Program-made: the position numbers and the translations under genes
Part shown: positions 21,835 through 33,986 of the stretch, piece after piece
How positions within the stretch are numbered: position 1 is the stretch's first letter
Layout of the letters: every line of letters starts with the position of its first letter
Notes under the pieces: generated by a model
Told to the model about the DNA's origin: nothing
Seen by the model: the letters and a program-made list of their open reading frames with translations, nothing else
Database searches by the model: none
NCBI GenBank assembly: GCA_024195585.1
Contig: SWBL01000154.1
Coordinates: forward strand, 48,886 to 112,885
DNA from: Aureobasidium sp. EXF-3400
Taxonomy: Eukaryota > Ascomycota > Dothideomycetes > Dothideales > Saccotheciaceae
Length of the DNA stretch: 64,000 nucleotides
Reading direction: 5' to 3'

Positions 21835-21968
21835 CGCCAGTCCAAAAAGTCATTGCGCATCAAAGGTCTTGGGTTCAACTCCCAACAAGGCCAGAAAGAC
21901 AGAAAGAAATGATTAAGGGGCAGGCAGAGAAAAAAAAGACGATGGAAAAAAAAAAAAAAAAAAAAAAA
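21811..21968 (+). mobile_element. Candidate tRNA-derived SINE
   Basis: An A-box-like sequence TGGCCCACTTGG (21819-21830) matches 11 of 12 positions of the Pol III consensus TRGCNNARYNGG. Downstream by 41 nt is a B box GGTTCAACTCC (21872-21882). The B box sits in a perfect tRNA T-arm: stem TTGGG/CCCAA (21869-21885) with a 7-nt loop. The acceptor and anticodon stems do not pair, so it is not an intact tRNA gene. An A-rich tail ends in 23 consecutive A (21946-21968). This order is that of tRNA-derived SINEs known in several fungi. No target-site duplication was found, and copy number cannot be judged in this window. Confidence 0.5.
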
Positions 21969-22448
21969 GCGCGCCGTCCCAAAAGAAAGACAGAAAAATA
22001 ACCAAAGTAAACTGCCTTCGAAATGCAAGTTTCTTCCGCCGCCATGCGGTGTTTCTTTTGCTCCTCGTAAAGGACAACACTTTCTCTCTGCACCTACTTG
22101 CTGATTCATATTGATCGCTCTACTCGTTGCTCACATATGATGGTTCTCCCTACTTGAGCAGCGCGCTGGAAGCTGGAACATGATACAATTCAACTACACG
22201 ATGAACGTCTGACACAGACAACATATCAAGTATAACACAAGACATTCTTGAAAGTGAGCAAGGACTTTGAGCAAAGTTGATAGGAGAAGGTTTCGTCGGA
22301 GTCGCAGTCCGGGATCCGGCATCGGCAACTTCATCGGGTAAACTTGTTGCGAGTGACGAAGTGCGCTTGGTGGGACAGCGTGAGTGGGCTCGGGACAGAA
22401 GCTGAGTACAGCGAGCTCTTTCGACCTCACACGAGCAGACAAGAGACC

Positions 22449-24740
22449 ATGTCAGTACCGCTGTCTTCCAAGGAGCAGTCCCTGTTCAAGCAGGTTGTCC
22501 AGCTCTACGAGTCCAAGCAATACAAGAGGGGTGCGCATCCACTCTCAACCCCGACACAGACGCTGGCTAACACAACCCGCAGGCATCAAGACTGCCGACC
22601 AAGTCTTGAAGAAGGTCCCCAACCATGGCGACACGCAGGCCATGAAGGCCCTGATCCTCAACTCTCAGGGCAAGACCGAAGAGGCCTTTGATCTGGCCAA
22701 GCTCGCTCTCAAAAATGCCATGAAGTCGAACGTCTGCTGGCATGTCTATGGATTGTTGTACCGCTCCGTCAAGAACTACGATGAGGCCATCAAGGCTTAC
22801 AAGTTTGCCTTGCGCCTCGACCCCGACTCGCGCCAGATCCAGCGCGACCTTTCCCTCCTCCAGGCCCAGACTCGCGACTGGAAGGGTCTCATCGACAGTC
22901 GCAGAACCATGCTGACTGCTTCTTCGGGCGTTCGTGCCAACTGGACTGCCATGGCTATTGCTCACCACATGGCTGGCGACTACCAAGCCGCCGAGAAGGT
23001 CTTGACCATGTACGAAGACACCCTTAAGGTTCCCCCACCACCAACCGATCTCGAGCACCACGAAGCCGTCCTGTACAAGAACACCATCATTGCCGAGTCG
23101 GGCGATTACGAACGTGCCCTCAACGGTCTCAAGGCCATTTACAAGTCCAACCCCGATAGAACCGCTGTTATGGAATTGAGGGCAGAGTACTTGTTGAAGT
23201 TGGATCGTAAAGAGGAGGCTGAAAAGGCATATCGCAACTTGCTCGAAAGAAACGCCGAGAGACGCGCCTACTATGATGGCTTGGAGAAGTGTCTCGGTCT
23301 GGACAGAAATGACTCGGCCGCACACAACCAACTGCTGGACCTGTACAAGTCGTTTGCCGAAAAGAGCGAGAGAATTGATGCGCCTAGACGTGTACCGCTC
23401 GACTTCCTCCAGGGCGACGCTTTCCGCGAGGCTGCTGACGCCTACCTGATAAGAGTCTTCCGCAAGGGTGTGCCCTCGACCTTTGCCAACGTCAAGGCCC
23501 TTTACAGTGATGAGTCCAAGAAACAAACCATTGAACAACTAGTCCTCGGCTACGCTTCCCAGAACAATGAGGAGAATGGCAAGAACTGGGATCTTGCCGT
23601 AAACTACTTCCTCGCACAACACTATGATTACCATCTCTGCCGCAACCTCGAAAAGGCCTCTGAATATATTGAAAAGACCATCTCTCTCAATACCAACCCT
23701 CAAGATTACACTTTCCACCTTACAAAAGCCAGAATCACAAAACACTCTGGCGATCTCGAAAAGGCTGCCAAACAGATGAACGAGGCTCGCGAGATGGACC
23801 GCGCAGATCGCTACATCAACACAAAATGCGCAAAATACCAATTACGAAACAACCAAAACGAAACTGCCATTGAAACTATGGGCCTCTTCACCCGCAAGGA
23901 AGCCAACGGCGGTCCTCTGGGTGACTTGCTCGATATGCAATGCATGTGGTATCTGTTTGAAGATGGCGAGGCCTACAAGCGTCAGAACAAGCTGGGACTG
24001 GCTCTCAAGCGCTTCAAGTCGATTCACGACATTTTTGACGTCTGGTACGAGGATCAGTTCGACTTCCACAGTTTCTCTTTGCGCAAGGGTATGATTCGCG
24101 CATACGTCGACATGATTCGCTGGGAGGATCACTTGCGCCAACATCCCTTCTACTCGAGAGCCGCATATTCGGCCATCGACATTTATGTCAAGCTCTTTGA
24201 TGACCCCAACTATGGCTCCACAAACGGTGAGCTCAGCGATGCAGACAAGAAGAAGGCAGAAAAGAAGGCACGCAAGGAGAAGGAAAAGGCAGAGGCAGAA
24301 AAGAAGGCTGCCGCAGCCGCAAAAGCAACAGCTACCTCGGAAGAGGTGGTCAAGAAGGAGGACACAGACCCGCAAGGCGAGGAGCTGCTCAAGACCAAGG
24401 ACCCACTTGCCGAAGCCATGAAGTACTTGTCACCTCTGCTCGAGCAAAGCCCCTTGAACATCAAGTCTCAACAAGCAGGTTTCGAAGTCTTTATTCGCAG
24501 AGAAAAGTACCTTCCTGCATTGAAGTGCTTGGTCGCTGCTTCCAAGATTGATGCCAATGATGCAACAGTGAAGGAGCAGACTGCCCGTCTGCGCAAAACA
24601 CGTAAGTCGCTATGCTACCAACCCCACCTTCCTTTTCTATGAATGTTTGACTAACAGTTGCAACAGTGTCCGAGCTCAAGGAACCTCTACCAGAGAAGAT
24701 CAAGGAGGTTGTTGATGCCGAGTTGGCCACACTACCATAG
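22449..24740 (+). CDS. NAA15: NatA N-terminal acetyltransferase auxiliary subunit Naa15/Nat1
   Basis: The product is a 724-residue TPR protein, the ribosome-anchoring subunit of the NatA N-terminal acetyltransferase. Exons are 22449-22530, 22583-24601 and 24667-24740. The spliced start is MSVPLSSKEQSLFKQVV...YKRGIKTADQVLKK. TPR arrays include HGDTQAMKALIL, KNYDEAIKAYKFALRLDPD, GDYERALNGLKAIY and the conserved EQLVLGYASQNN. A Lys/Ala/Glu-rich segment (KKAEKKARKEKEKAEAEKK, around residues 600-620) precedes the last TPR pair, as in homologues. The final intron has two in-frame acceptors 9 nt apart (24657 and 24666); the second is preferred because the ACTAAC branch motif lies too close to the first. 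The length is near that of the shorter yeast homologues. Confidence 0.9.
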
Positions 24741-25162
24741 AGTGGTAACCGCTTGAGTCACCTCCCATCTCTCTACCCTTACTATGCAAATGAAATCACA
24801 AAAAGTACATTTTGTCCCATCTCAAAAAAAATCCTTGGAGTCTAGTGTCTATGAGTCTAAAGTCTATATGGTCTATAATCCCTTTATGAACAAACGCCGT
24901 CTAGAAAAACAATTGAACAGAACTAACAAAAAAAGACAACTCCTCGCAAAAATGTTGGCAGCAGGTCATGTTTCTCGTTTCGGCAGAAAAAAAATCAAAA
25001 ACTTCCTCAAAACACAACTCCTTCTGGCTTGTAGAGTGGAAGGAAGAAAGACAGCGAGAGGAAAGATCAAGGTGTTATTCCAACCTTTTTGACCCTAATC
25101 TCTGTGCCTCGCTCTTTCCACTCCAGAGACTATTGTTTCAAGTCTCTTTCGTAAAAGCAAAT
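24741..25162. other. Convergent intergenic region, A-rich
   Basis: 422 bp between the NAA15 and aquaglyceroporin 3' ends. It is A-rich with a Lys-rich open frame that looks like compositional noise in the 3' UTR. Nothing else is recognised. Confidence 0.4.
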
Positions 25163-26931
25163 TTAGGAACCTCCATTCTCCACTTCTCCCTTCTCCATGG
25201 CTGTTTCAAGGTTACGGGCTTGAGTGTGTTGACGGAACATTTGCAAAAAGTCGAGTTTGCCTTCATTGGCTTTGCCCTGCCATTTCTTGGGTGTATAGTT
25301 GACGGGACTCTCACCACCTTTGAAGATGCAGGTGTCGTAGAGGACGCCGCCAGCAATGCCGCCTGAAATTGTAGCACCCCAAGCTCCCCAGATCCACCAG
25401 TTGTGGTAGGCTGTAAAGATTTCGGTGCCGTAGCCCATGGCCATTGCCGCGAGGCGAGGACCAAAGTCTCGGACTGGGTTGAAGCAACCGCCTGTGTTGG
25501 AGCCGAGGGACATGATGAGGGCAATGGTGAGTAGACCGATGATGAAGGCGTGCATACCGGCACCGGGTGGTGAGTTTGAGTCATCACCCAGTGCCAGGAT
25601 GGAGCAGACGAGGATTGCAGTGCCGGCGAATTCGGTGAAGAATGCTGTTGCGGGTTTTACATAATCCTTTGGTTGTGTATAGATCTGGATTCCAGTTGAT
25701 GAGCCGATGAGTCCGCCATCACTGTAAAGAATGGCATCACGGTAGATGGCAATAGCGATGAGGCCGCCAGTGAAGGCGCCCAAGATTTGGAAAAGGACAA
25801 AGACTGGAAGTTTACGAGCAGGGAATCCTCTCTGTGTATTTGTCAGATGTCTTGCTGCTGATAGACTGGGGGTAACACAACTTACGTAGATCCAAAGGGG
25901 AATAGAAACGGCTGGGTTGAGATGGGCACCTGAGCTTCCGCCCGAAATGTAAATTCCCAACATGACAGCCAGTCCCCAGCCCCAATACATGTTTTGATAG
26001 ATGCCTGGATGTTGTGCTTCTCCAGTGGCTACAGCAAGATTGCTGCTCACACCAATTGCGACGAATATGGTAGTCTACAAGCGAGGTTAGCATGGATATA
26101 GTGGCGATGAAAAGGACGAAAACTCACTCCCAACCATTCACCAAGAGCATCTTGGAATTTGGCACGGACAATTGCCCAAGAGTTGAAAGGTGCAGGCTCG
26201 TCGAGAACCTCCTCATCCTCTGGTGCAAGTGTCGTGTCATCACTGTCATTACCAGGAGAGTATACGGCTTCGTTTTCAAGGACTCCTGTGTTCTCGCCAT
26301 CACCAGCTTGGGCACTAGCTTCGTGCATGCCCATGCCGCCCGACTGGTTACTCTGAGTGGATCCGTGATTTTGGTGACGTTGCTCGTCAGAAGGTTCAGG
26401 ATTTTGCTTCTCTCCTCCGCGATGCTTTTTGCGTTCATCAGTGTCTTGAAGTTGAGGAGCAGCTTCTCCTTCTCCCTTTTCACCAGGTTTTACACCAGGC
26501 GCTGTTCCAGTTTCATTCTTCTTCTTTCCTTGCCAACCACGTACTGTACGGGGCAGATTGGAGCCTAAGCTGAATGTTGGCTCATTCTGCTTCTTTTCGT
26601 ATTGTGGGTTAAGGTCGCGGTATCCTTCAGCAACGTAGGTGTCTCTGTTAGGTCCACCACGGTTGGTCGTTTGTGAACCGGCCAGTGAGTAGCCGCCTTG
26701 TTCTGCAGTTCCTCCTGTAGCGTTGGTGGCCATTCGACTCATTTGAGTGGCCATGCGACTCATTCTAGGTCTCAGTGTACTCATGGTGTGTTGATTTCGC
26801 ATATCTGGTCGCTTCTGCTTGTTCGTCCTAGATCTCATTGTACTCGCAGTACGCTGATTCGGCATATTCGGCCGCTCCGTTTGCTGTTCGTTCCCAGATC
26901 CAGTCTGATGAAAAGAGACATTGCGATTCAT
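25163..26931 (-). CDS. Aquaglyceroporin with long N-terminal tail (MIP family)
   Basis: The product is a 553-residue membrane channel for glycerol and/or water. Exons are 26931-26128, 26074-25886 and 25831-25163; introns are 53 and 54 nt, both phase 0. Residues 1 to ~250 are hydrophilic, rich in Gln, Arg, Gly and Pro, with repeated MSRMAT units. The MIP domain begins at LGEWLGTTIFVAIG. The first NPA box is intact (GAHLNPAVS). The second reads CFNPVRDFGPR, so its Ala is Val; the following Asp fits a glycerol facilitator pore (GLP-type Asp). A long hydrophilic N-tail is known in the yeast Yfl054c-type group. The upstream open frame starts with TTG, so the first ATG at 26931 is used. Regulation by the tail is inference. 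Confidence 0.87.
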
Positions 26932-28139
26932 TTTGATTAGAATGGTGAGATTTGATGTGAGTGTCGTTAACGTCAGGGACAGAGTCAGAAGGACTCGAAG
27001 ATCCTTGGAGGAGGAAAAACAATTGAAGCAAGGATTCGAAGCAGACAAGGTTTTGGCAGTTGCGTGTCTTTAATATATTGGTGTTGTCAAGTCTTGGGAA
27101 CGTATTTCTTCTATCAGACACTCGCCGCCGGACAACCCTCCAACAAAATGATTGGCAAAATCGCGAATTCAAGAGTGGGACCGAGAACTTTCTCAGACAA
27201 GGTGACGATTAAGCGGGTCTTTGTTGAGCCTCATCATATGCCCTTGCCTTTTTGGGTAACGCGACCTGTAGATCTTTTATAAGCAGGGACGACCCACGAC
27301 GTCAGATCTTCGATTGCTTCAAGAAATTCCTATCTCAGTCACCAAAACATTGCTTGGCCACGTCAAAATGTCACAACGATATACAACCTGATGGCACGAT
27401 GAGCGATGAAGCTGAACAAAACGGCAATTGCATTCGAGTACGGATCCCCAACATTTCATTACCTGACTCGTTTGTGAAGCTCTTTCGAGGTCTCAAGAGC
27501 ATGGATTTGTGAGGAATTCAGTCAATCAAGGAGGCACTTCCGGGAGCTTCCCTTCTCAAACCTAGTGAACACTATTGTACTCCAAAGAGCCTCAACATGA
27601 CACTCATCGATCCACCTCCACATCATCATGAATACCCCGTCCTATATGCGAGTGTCACACCAGGCAGGTAATCTTTCTCTTCCACCTTCCCTAGAAATTT
27701 GCCACAACGAGATAAGACACCCTGCATTTCTCAAGATCAGTATGCTATCACGCTAAGACGGCAAAAAGATGCCCACATGGTGCTAGCAGAAATTTTTCTC
27801 TTCCGCAACGACACACACCTTTTACAGTCTATTCGGCCGATACTCGCTTGATGACTTCCTGGGAGAAAGATGAGTATCATTACGAGAGCTAGTAGATTGA
27901 TAGCTTGGATTAATTCACAATACATCAACACAAAGATAGGAAGAAAGAATACCATTCTACAACTCTAAAGGACAAAAAAATGTGGATATAGTGACCCAAA
28001 ACAAAGACGCCGCCCAATCTATTGTGTCGCAAAAAAAAGAGAAAATCGAGATTGTAACGCCATTCACCCTACTTTTTGCAGTTCGTAGCTGGAGACATCT
28101 GGGTATTCATTACCAGCAATCACAACGCGTCACTTGCTT
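26932..28139. other. Gene-poor stretch between aquaglyceroporin and EF-3 genes
   Basis: The region holds the aquaglyceroporin promoter on the left. A TATA-like ttttataagcag near 27275 is followed by a 37-codon frame at 27400-27513 that I do not recognise and do not call as a gene. The right part is the EF-3 3' region. No RNA gene is seen. Confidence 0.35.
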
Positions 28140-31100
28140 CTACTCATCGTCACTGTCAGGAGGGTGAGGAGTTCCCTGGAAAAGGCGGTTAGCAAATTGT
28201 GTTGAAAGATGGAAGCGATAAAACGAACCTTGGGACTGTTGAGCCACTCAATGTGACGCAGTCTTCTGCGAACCTCTCTCTCCTTGACCTCCTTCTTGGT
28301 CATCTTCTTCTTCTTTCTGGCTCTGAAAGCCATGTCACCACCACCGCCTTCGACATCACTCTGAGTTGGTGTGCCAACAGTGGAAGCCACGGCGGAGCTA
28401 ACAACCGAGCTGGCAACAGATGAACCGGGCTTGGAAGAATCCTCGAAGCGGTCGAGCGAGATGGCGACAGTGCCCTTTTGAGTCAGACGACCGTCTGCAA
28501 CGTGCCACTGCTCGGGGCAGAGAGCACCAACGAACTCTTCGTTGTGAGAAATCATGACGACACCACCCTTGTAGTCACGAATGGCGACGGCGAGACCACC
28601 GAGAGAGTCTCTGTCCAAGAAGTTGGTAGGCTCGTCGAGAACGAGCAAGTGAGGGTTGTTCCACATGGCACCAGCAAGGACGACCTTGACCTTTTGACCA
28701 CCAGACAGACCGCTGATTTCGTTGTGGTTGGCAATTTCGGGGTCAAGACCGACATCTTCGAAGTGTTTGGAAATGACCTTGGGCTCGAGTGAACGGAAAC
28801 CAAGACCTTCTCTGCTAGCCTCGTGATCATCAAACTCTTGGATGAGCTTCTGGAAGCCGAGATCCATGAGTGTCTCGCGAGAAATCATGGTGTTGAACTT
28901 GGGTAGCATACCAACCCACTTGATTTCGTACTGGAACGACTTCTTCCACTTTTGTCTACCAATGATGGACTCGATTCTGCGTTGACCCATACCAGGGCCA
29001 AGGTCGACAAATTTCTCCATTTGAGCCTTGTCCTCATCGGTCAATTGGCGAGTTCCCTTCATGAGGACCTCACGATCGTCACCGTTGGCATAACGCCATT
29101 GCAGGTATTGGTTGGGGGTCTTTTCCAAGTGCATTTCGACGTGCTCAAGAGCGTGCTGCTTGATGTAACCAATACGCAAGTTGGGGTGCTTCTCGACTTT
29201 ACCAGTCTGGGGAATGGTCTCACCAGTGAGCAACTTGATGAGAGTAGATTTACCAGCACCGTTGGCACCGATAATGGCAACTCTGGAGGAGAGCGACAAT
29301 TGACAGCTGACACCTTGAAGCGAGGGCTTGGAAGCTCCGGGGTAGGTGAAGTTGCAGTCGGTCATGCGGAGAATGCTTCTGGTGTTGGACTTGACACCAG
29401 TCAAGATACCGGGAGGAGGGAACTTGAATTGAACCTGAGAAGCGGAAAGGGTGTAGTATGCACCAGCTTCGGGCTTTTGCTTGACGAAAGCAGCAAGGTT
29501 ACCCTTGTAGTTGACAAGCTTCTTTTGCTCGTAGTGGATGATATCGGTACAAACCTCATCGAGGAAACCAGAGTCGTGAGAAACGATGAGGGAGGTAATG
29601 TCGGTGTGGGTCTTGAGGTACTCTTGGAGCCACTTGACGTTGGCAACATCGAGATGGTTGGTAGGTTCATCGAGAAGGAAGACGTCGGCGCGCATCAACA
29701 TGGCTCTAGCCAAGGCGAGCTTCATCTTCCAACCACCAGACAGGGAACCGACCTTTTCGGATTGACGTCCCTCGGGACCAGAAGAGAAACCGACCTCCTC
29801 GAGAACGGCCACAATTCTGTCCTGACCTTCGGCCTGGAGCTCGGGATCCTTCAAGCAGTAGTTGAGAATGGTAAGATCAGCATCTTCACCCTGGTTGTGC
29901 TCGACGAAGCAGGTGCGAACCTCGTCTTGAGGAGGGAAACCCTCGAGCTTGCCATTGGCAATGGCGCGCATCAAGGTGGACTTGCCAGCGCCGTTTCTAC
30001 CACAGAGACCATAACGGTGACCCTTGAGCAGGCGAAGGTTGGTGTGCGAAAGCAAGAGCATACCACCATAACCAAGAGAGAAGGTGGCGTTGACAATTTC
30101 AACCTCGCCATCCTCGAGAGGTGGAGGAGCACCAAACTTGCGCTCATCTTCGGCAGTGTAGAACTTGAAGACGGCCTCGGCGACAGCATCGGCCTTGCCT
30201 TCTTCCATGAGAGGAGCCATGTAAGGAGCAATGTTGCCAGTAATGCGGTTAAGCTTGCGATCAGTGGCATCCTCTGCAACCATGGCTGCAAGGTAAGGCT
30301 TGGCCAAGGTCCAAATCTCGGCGTCACCAGGGATCTGGATTAGACCGCCGTTTGCTTGTGTCTCCTTTTCCAAAATCTTGCTGACATCCTCGGGGATGGT
30401 ACGGTCAGACTCGGAGTGGTCACCGTTGGTCTGTTGGCCCATGGCCTTTTCAATGACATCGAGAGCTCTCTGAGCAATCTCACGAACCTCGGGAAGAGAG
30501 GCTCTGTCGCGGACGGCCTTGGTACCGGGCAAGAGCTTGGGAAGGAAGGATCTAGCCTCGACGGGGTCGTGAACGAGCTTGGTCAAGTTTTCAACAACGA
30601 CGACTGTTTGACGGGTAACTTCTTGGGAAGTGCTGGGGCTGTTGAGAGAACGCTCGAGGAGGGGAGTAAGGACGGCGAGGACAGGAGAGGTGACGATGGC
30701 AACAAAGGTGGTTTGCGAGAGGGCGTGAATGGCCTTCTGCAGACTTTGAGTCGAGGGATCTTCCATCGACTTGATCAAGAGAGGAAGACGAGGCTGAACA
30801 TCGTCGTTCTGCAACAGAGTGGTGAGGGAGTTCATGGACTTGATGGCAGCCTTCGAGACTTCGGCTTTGAGGTCGTGCATACCACCTTCGACGATGGGAA
30901 TGAGATCTTCGAGCTTGCGACCCATGGCTTCACGGAGAACATCTTTGGCTTGTTCAGCCTCGAGGCTTTCCATGCCCATCTTTGCATCGTCGGACATGCG
31001 GCCAACCAGTTCGTATGCGACAACGGCGCTCTGCCACTTGGCAGTGCCCTTGCGGAGATATTTGATAAGAATGGGCAAAAGACCGTAGACCTTGGCCTCG

Positions 31101-31543
31101 GCACCGAGCTCCTTGTAGAGAGCATCGATGGCGTACTTGGCTCCGTCGCGAACACTGGGAGTCTTGTCGGCAATGGCATCGAGAGCCATGGGCAAGAGGT
31201 AGTCGTGTTGAAGAAGGAAGACGACCTCGCTCAGGCGCTGCTTGCTGGGGAATTTTTCAAAGATGGCACCCAGGGCAAACATGGCGCCTTCACGACGGCC
31301 GATGTTTTTCTTGTCCGCAGCAGCCTTCTTGACTTCTTGCAAAACATTGTAGTCGTTGAGGCCACGGAAACCGACCGAGTTTAGGAGGATATCGCAAAGA
31401 GAGTAGGCGGCGTCGAGCGACTCTTGCGATGTCTTGCTTTCGTAGATGGTCTTTGTGATGGTCGAAATGTCCTCGACAGCGGGCGGCGCCGATTTTGAGC
31501 TGATGGCGACGTTGTTCATGTTGGGCTCTTCGAAATGGGGCAT
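28140..31543 (-). CDS. TEF3: Translation elongation factor 3 (fungal EF-3)
   Basis: The product is the fungal ribosomal ATPase EF-3, which acts in E-site tRNA release at each elongation cycle. Exons are 31543-28229 and 28175-28140; the 53-nt intron (donor GTTCGT) restores the acidic end GTPHPPDSDDE, typical of the family. The protein has 1,116 residues from the ATG at 31543; the ATG at 31519 would also serve. HEAT repeats and a four-helix part come first. ABC1 has GLCGRNGAGKST, LSGGWKMKLALA and DVFLLDEPTNHLD. ABC2 has IIGANGAGKST, LSGGQKVKVVLA and LLVLDEPTNFLD, with the EF-3 chromodomain-like insertion between Walker A and the signature. A basic tail (RARKKKKMTKKEVKERE) precedes the end. Strong codon bias leaves long open frames on the opposite strand. 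Confidence 0.95.
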
Positions 31544-32215
31544 ATCCAAGAGGTAAGTGAACAAGGCGCGACTAATGGCGTAGGCGCAGGGGGTTGCGCT
31601 TTTTTGCAACGAAAAGAATCAAGCAACCAGAAAAAAATCTCGATGATAGGAAACCGAGACGAGAAAAACGGACAAGAGTGGAGAGTGGGAGAGGGAGAAG
31701 GTGTTTGCAATCAAGCACTCCTTCGAGATGGTTGAATGAAGAGAAGACTTGGTTGGGCTGATATGGGAATTTTTTCTAGTCTGCGGCCGCCTGCCCCTCG
31801 GTCAGCGACTTTGCCGGGCGGCGGGCCAACGCGGAGTTGATAAAGAACGCAGTCATTTCATCTTGTTGAGCACACCCTGTCTTTTTGACAAGAAAGTGCC
31901 TCATTCAAACTCTGCACAAAGGATCAGCATTGTGATACTTGGTAGAGTAAAGGCTTTGTAAACGCAATCAGCCATATGTAGATTATGAACTTCTGATATC
32001 GCATTCATCAAGTTCATGACAAGTTCGGGTTCCAGCATATTCTTGGCATACGCATTCACCTACGTTCAGTATTCATACCTCAATTCACGTGTTCGCATCC
32101 TTCTTGCCCATTGACTCGCATACTAGATCGTCATTTGATGAATCGACATCCCAATACACTCTTCAAAACTTGATTCTTACAAAATATCCATCTAGTATTT
32201 CTATATATTCGTTGC
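31544..32215. promoter_or_regulatory. EF-3 promoter and PrpD 3' region
   Basis: 672 bp. The left part has A/G-rich tracts on this strand (pyrimidine-rich towards EF-3), usual in promoters of highly expressed fungal genes. The right part is the 3' flank of the methylcitrate dehydratase gene. No further feature is seen. Confidence 0.35.
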
Positions 32216-33986
32216 TTACATGCTCTCCTTGACGTAGAGGTCGACATACTTGTCAATCTCCATGGCGTACAACTTGTCGGGCGAGTTGCCAAGCTCAATC
32301 AACTCATTTACACGGGCCTCGTCAAAGTGAGGTCCCAAATGTCTCTTGTACTTGGCCATGATCTCTGGCTTGGCCTCCTCACGACGCAGTCTGTGACCAA
32401 GAGGTGCCTCGACAATCTCCTCTTCCAATGTTGTGCCGTCGTTCAAAGTGACGGTGAGAGCGTTGGAAATGGTTCTCTTCTCGGGGTCATGGTAGTCCGT
32501 GGTGTACTGAGGGTCCTCAACACACTTGATTCTCTTGCGGAGAGACTCGACAAGGGGGCTTGTTGCCGCTTCAGATCCATCCGTGTAGTCTGATGCCTCA
32601 AGACGGTTGAAGACGAACATGGTTGCAACCATGTACTGAACACAGTGGTCACGATCGGCAAAGTTGTCCATAGGCTTCAACTGCTTGTCAATGATGCGAA
32701 TGCATGCCTCGTGTGTTCGGTTGGTAACATCCTTGATGTCTTCGGCGGTCTTGCCCATGGCCTTGAGCTTCTTGTTGAGACGGCTGGCTGCTTCGACGGC
32801 GGTCTGCGAGTGGAATTCGGCTATTGAGTTGAATCAGTATAAGCACTTTTCTGTCGTGATCACGGGCCGAGTTTTACTTACCAGGGTACGAAACCTTGAA
32901 AAGGACATTTTCCATGACATAGCTGCCATACTCTCTTTGGAAGTTGAACTTGGCACCGTGGAAGTTGACGTCGTAGAAGCCCCAAGTAGGAGCGGTAAGA
33001 ACGGTGGCCATACCACCCTCACCCTTCATGACCTTTAGACAGAGGTTGACTGCCTTTTCGCAAGCATCACCGGCAGCCCAACTCTTTCTGCTCATGGTGT
33101 TGGGGCTGTGTCTGTAGGTACGCATGCTCTGACCATCGACCCATGCTTGAGAGATTGCATCACGAGTTTGAGCCTCGGTCAGACCAAGCATCTGACTGAC
33201 TACAGCGGTCGATGCAACCTTGACCAAAACAACGTGATCAAGACCGACCTTGTTGAAGGAGTTTTCGAGAGCCATGCAACCCTGAATTTCGTGTGCCTTG
33301 ACCATGGCCTCGAGGACGTCTCTGACGGTGAAAATCTTTCCATTGCCAAGGTTACCACCATTGCGGTTGGTTCTAGTGACCCAGTCTGCAACAGACAGGA
33401 TTGCACCCAAGTTGTCACTGGGGTGACCCCACTCGGCAGCAAGCCAGCAGTCGTTGAAGTCGAGCCATCTGATCATAGCTCCAATGTTGAAAGCACCAAG
33501 TACGGGATCGAGCTGATAGGGGGTACCGGGAATCTTTGTGCCATTGGGAACAGTGGTTCCAGGCACGACGGGACCAAGGAGCTTGGTGCAGTGGGGGAAC
33601 TCGAGAGCCTTGAGACCACAGCCCAAGGTGTCTAGGAAGACATATCTAGCGGTGTCGATCTGTAGATGAGGTCAATCAATGCTTTTGAGGCGTGTGAGAA
33701 GAAGAAGATGACATACAGCAAGCTCCGAGGTGACCTTGTAGTTGTGAATGTAAGATGCCATGTCGGTAATCTCACGATCGAACTCGGCAGCGGGAGCCGG
33801 GCTGGCAAAGGCGTCCGAGTTGGGCTTCATGGTGGTAGAGAAGGCGGCTGCTGAACGGATCGAGAAGGAAGTTGGAGCAATTGAAGCTCTGCTGACAATT
33901 CTGGCAGTGTTGCGAAGGAGAGAACGCTGGCCAACAATGTTTCTGGAGCAAGTGCGGAGAAAGGTGCGGCTCAGTGGGGAAGACAT
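32216..33986 (-). CDS. prpD: 2-methylcitrate dehydratase, mitochondrial (PrpD family)
   Basis: The product dehydrates 2-methylcitrate to 2-methyl-cis-aconitate in the mitochondrial methylcitrate cycle, which clears propionyl-CoA from odd-chain fatty acids, Val, Ile and Met. Exons are 33986-33717, 33659-32882 and 32820-32216; introns are 57 and 61 nt. The protein has 550 residues. Residues 1-50 are Arg/Ser-rich with no acidic residues, a mitochondrial presequence. The PrpD/MmgE core includes [51 protein letters not shown] and the active-site region [20 protein letters not shown]. It is continued by [11 protein letters not shown]. The C-terminal part has [12 protein letters not shown]. Confidence 0.94.

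Larger units (their letters stand above)
20342..22448. other. Gene-free stretch of 2.1 kb with SINE candidate
   Basis: No protein gene is recognised; frames are all short and without family resemblance. The stretch contains the tRNA-like poly(A) element at 21811-21968, listed separately, and the NAA15 promoter at its right end. Confidence 0.4.

Noticed and set aside
21811..21890. Functional tRNA gene
   Set aside because: The T-arm and both Pol III boxes are good, but the acceptor and anticodon stems do not pair; a SINE relic fits better.
22567..24464. Several long minus-strand frames (323, 177, 100 codons)
   Set aside because: Shadows of the NAA15 coding sequence.
24784..25092. 102-codon Lys-rich frame after NAA15
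   Set aside because: A-rich 3' UTR composition explains it; no family resemblance, no splice or promoter support.
27400..27513. 37-codon frame downstream of a TATA-like box
   Set aside because: Too short and unlike any known protein; an upstream ATG with an early stop precedes it.
28952..31384. Two long open frames (463 and 342 codons) on the + strand
   Set aside because: They lie antisense to EF-3 and arise from its strong codon bias. The Leu/Gly/Val-rich translations have no domain resemblance.
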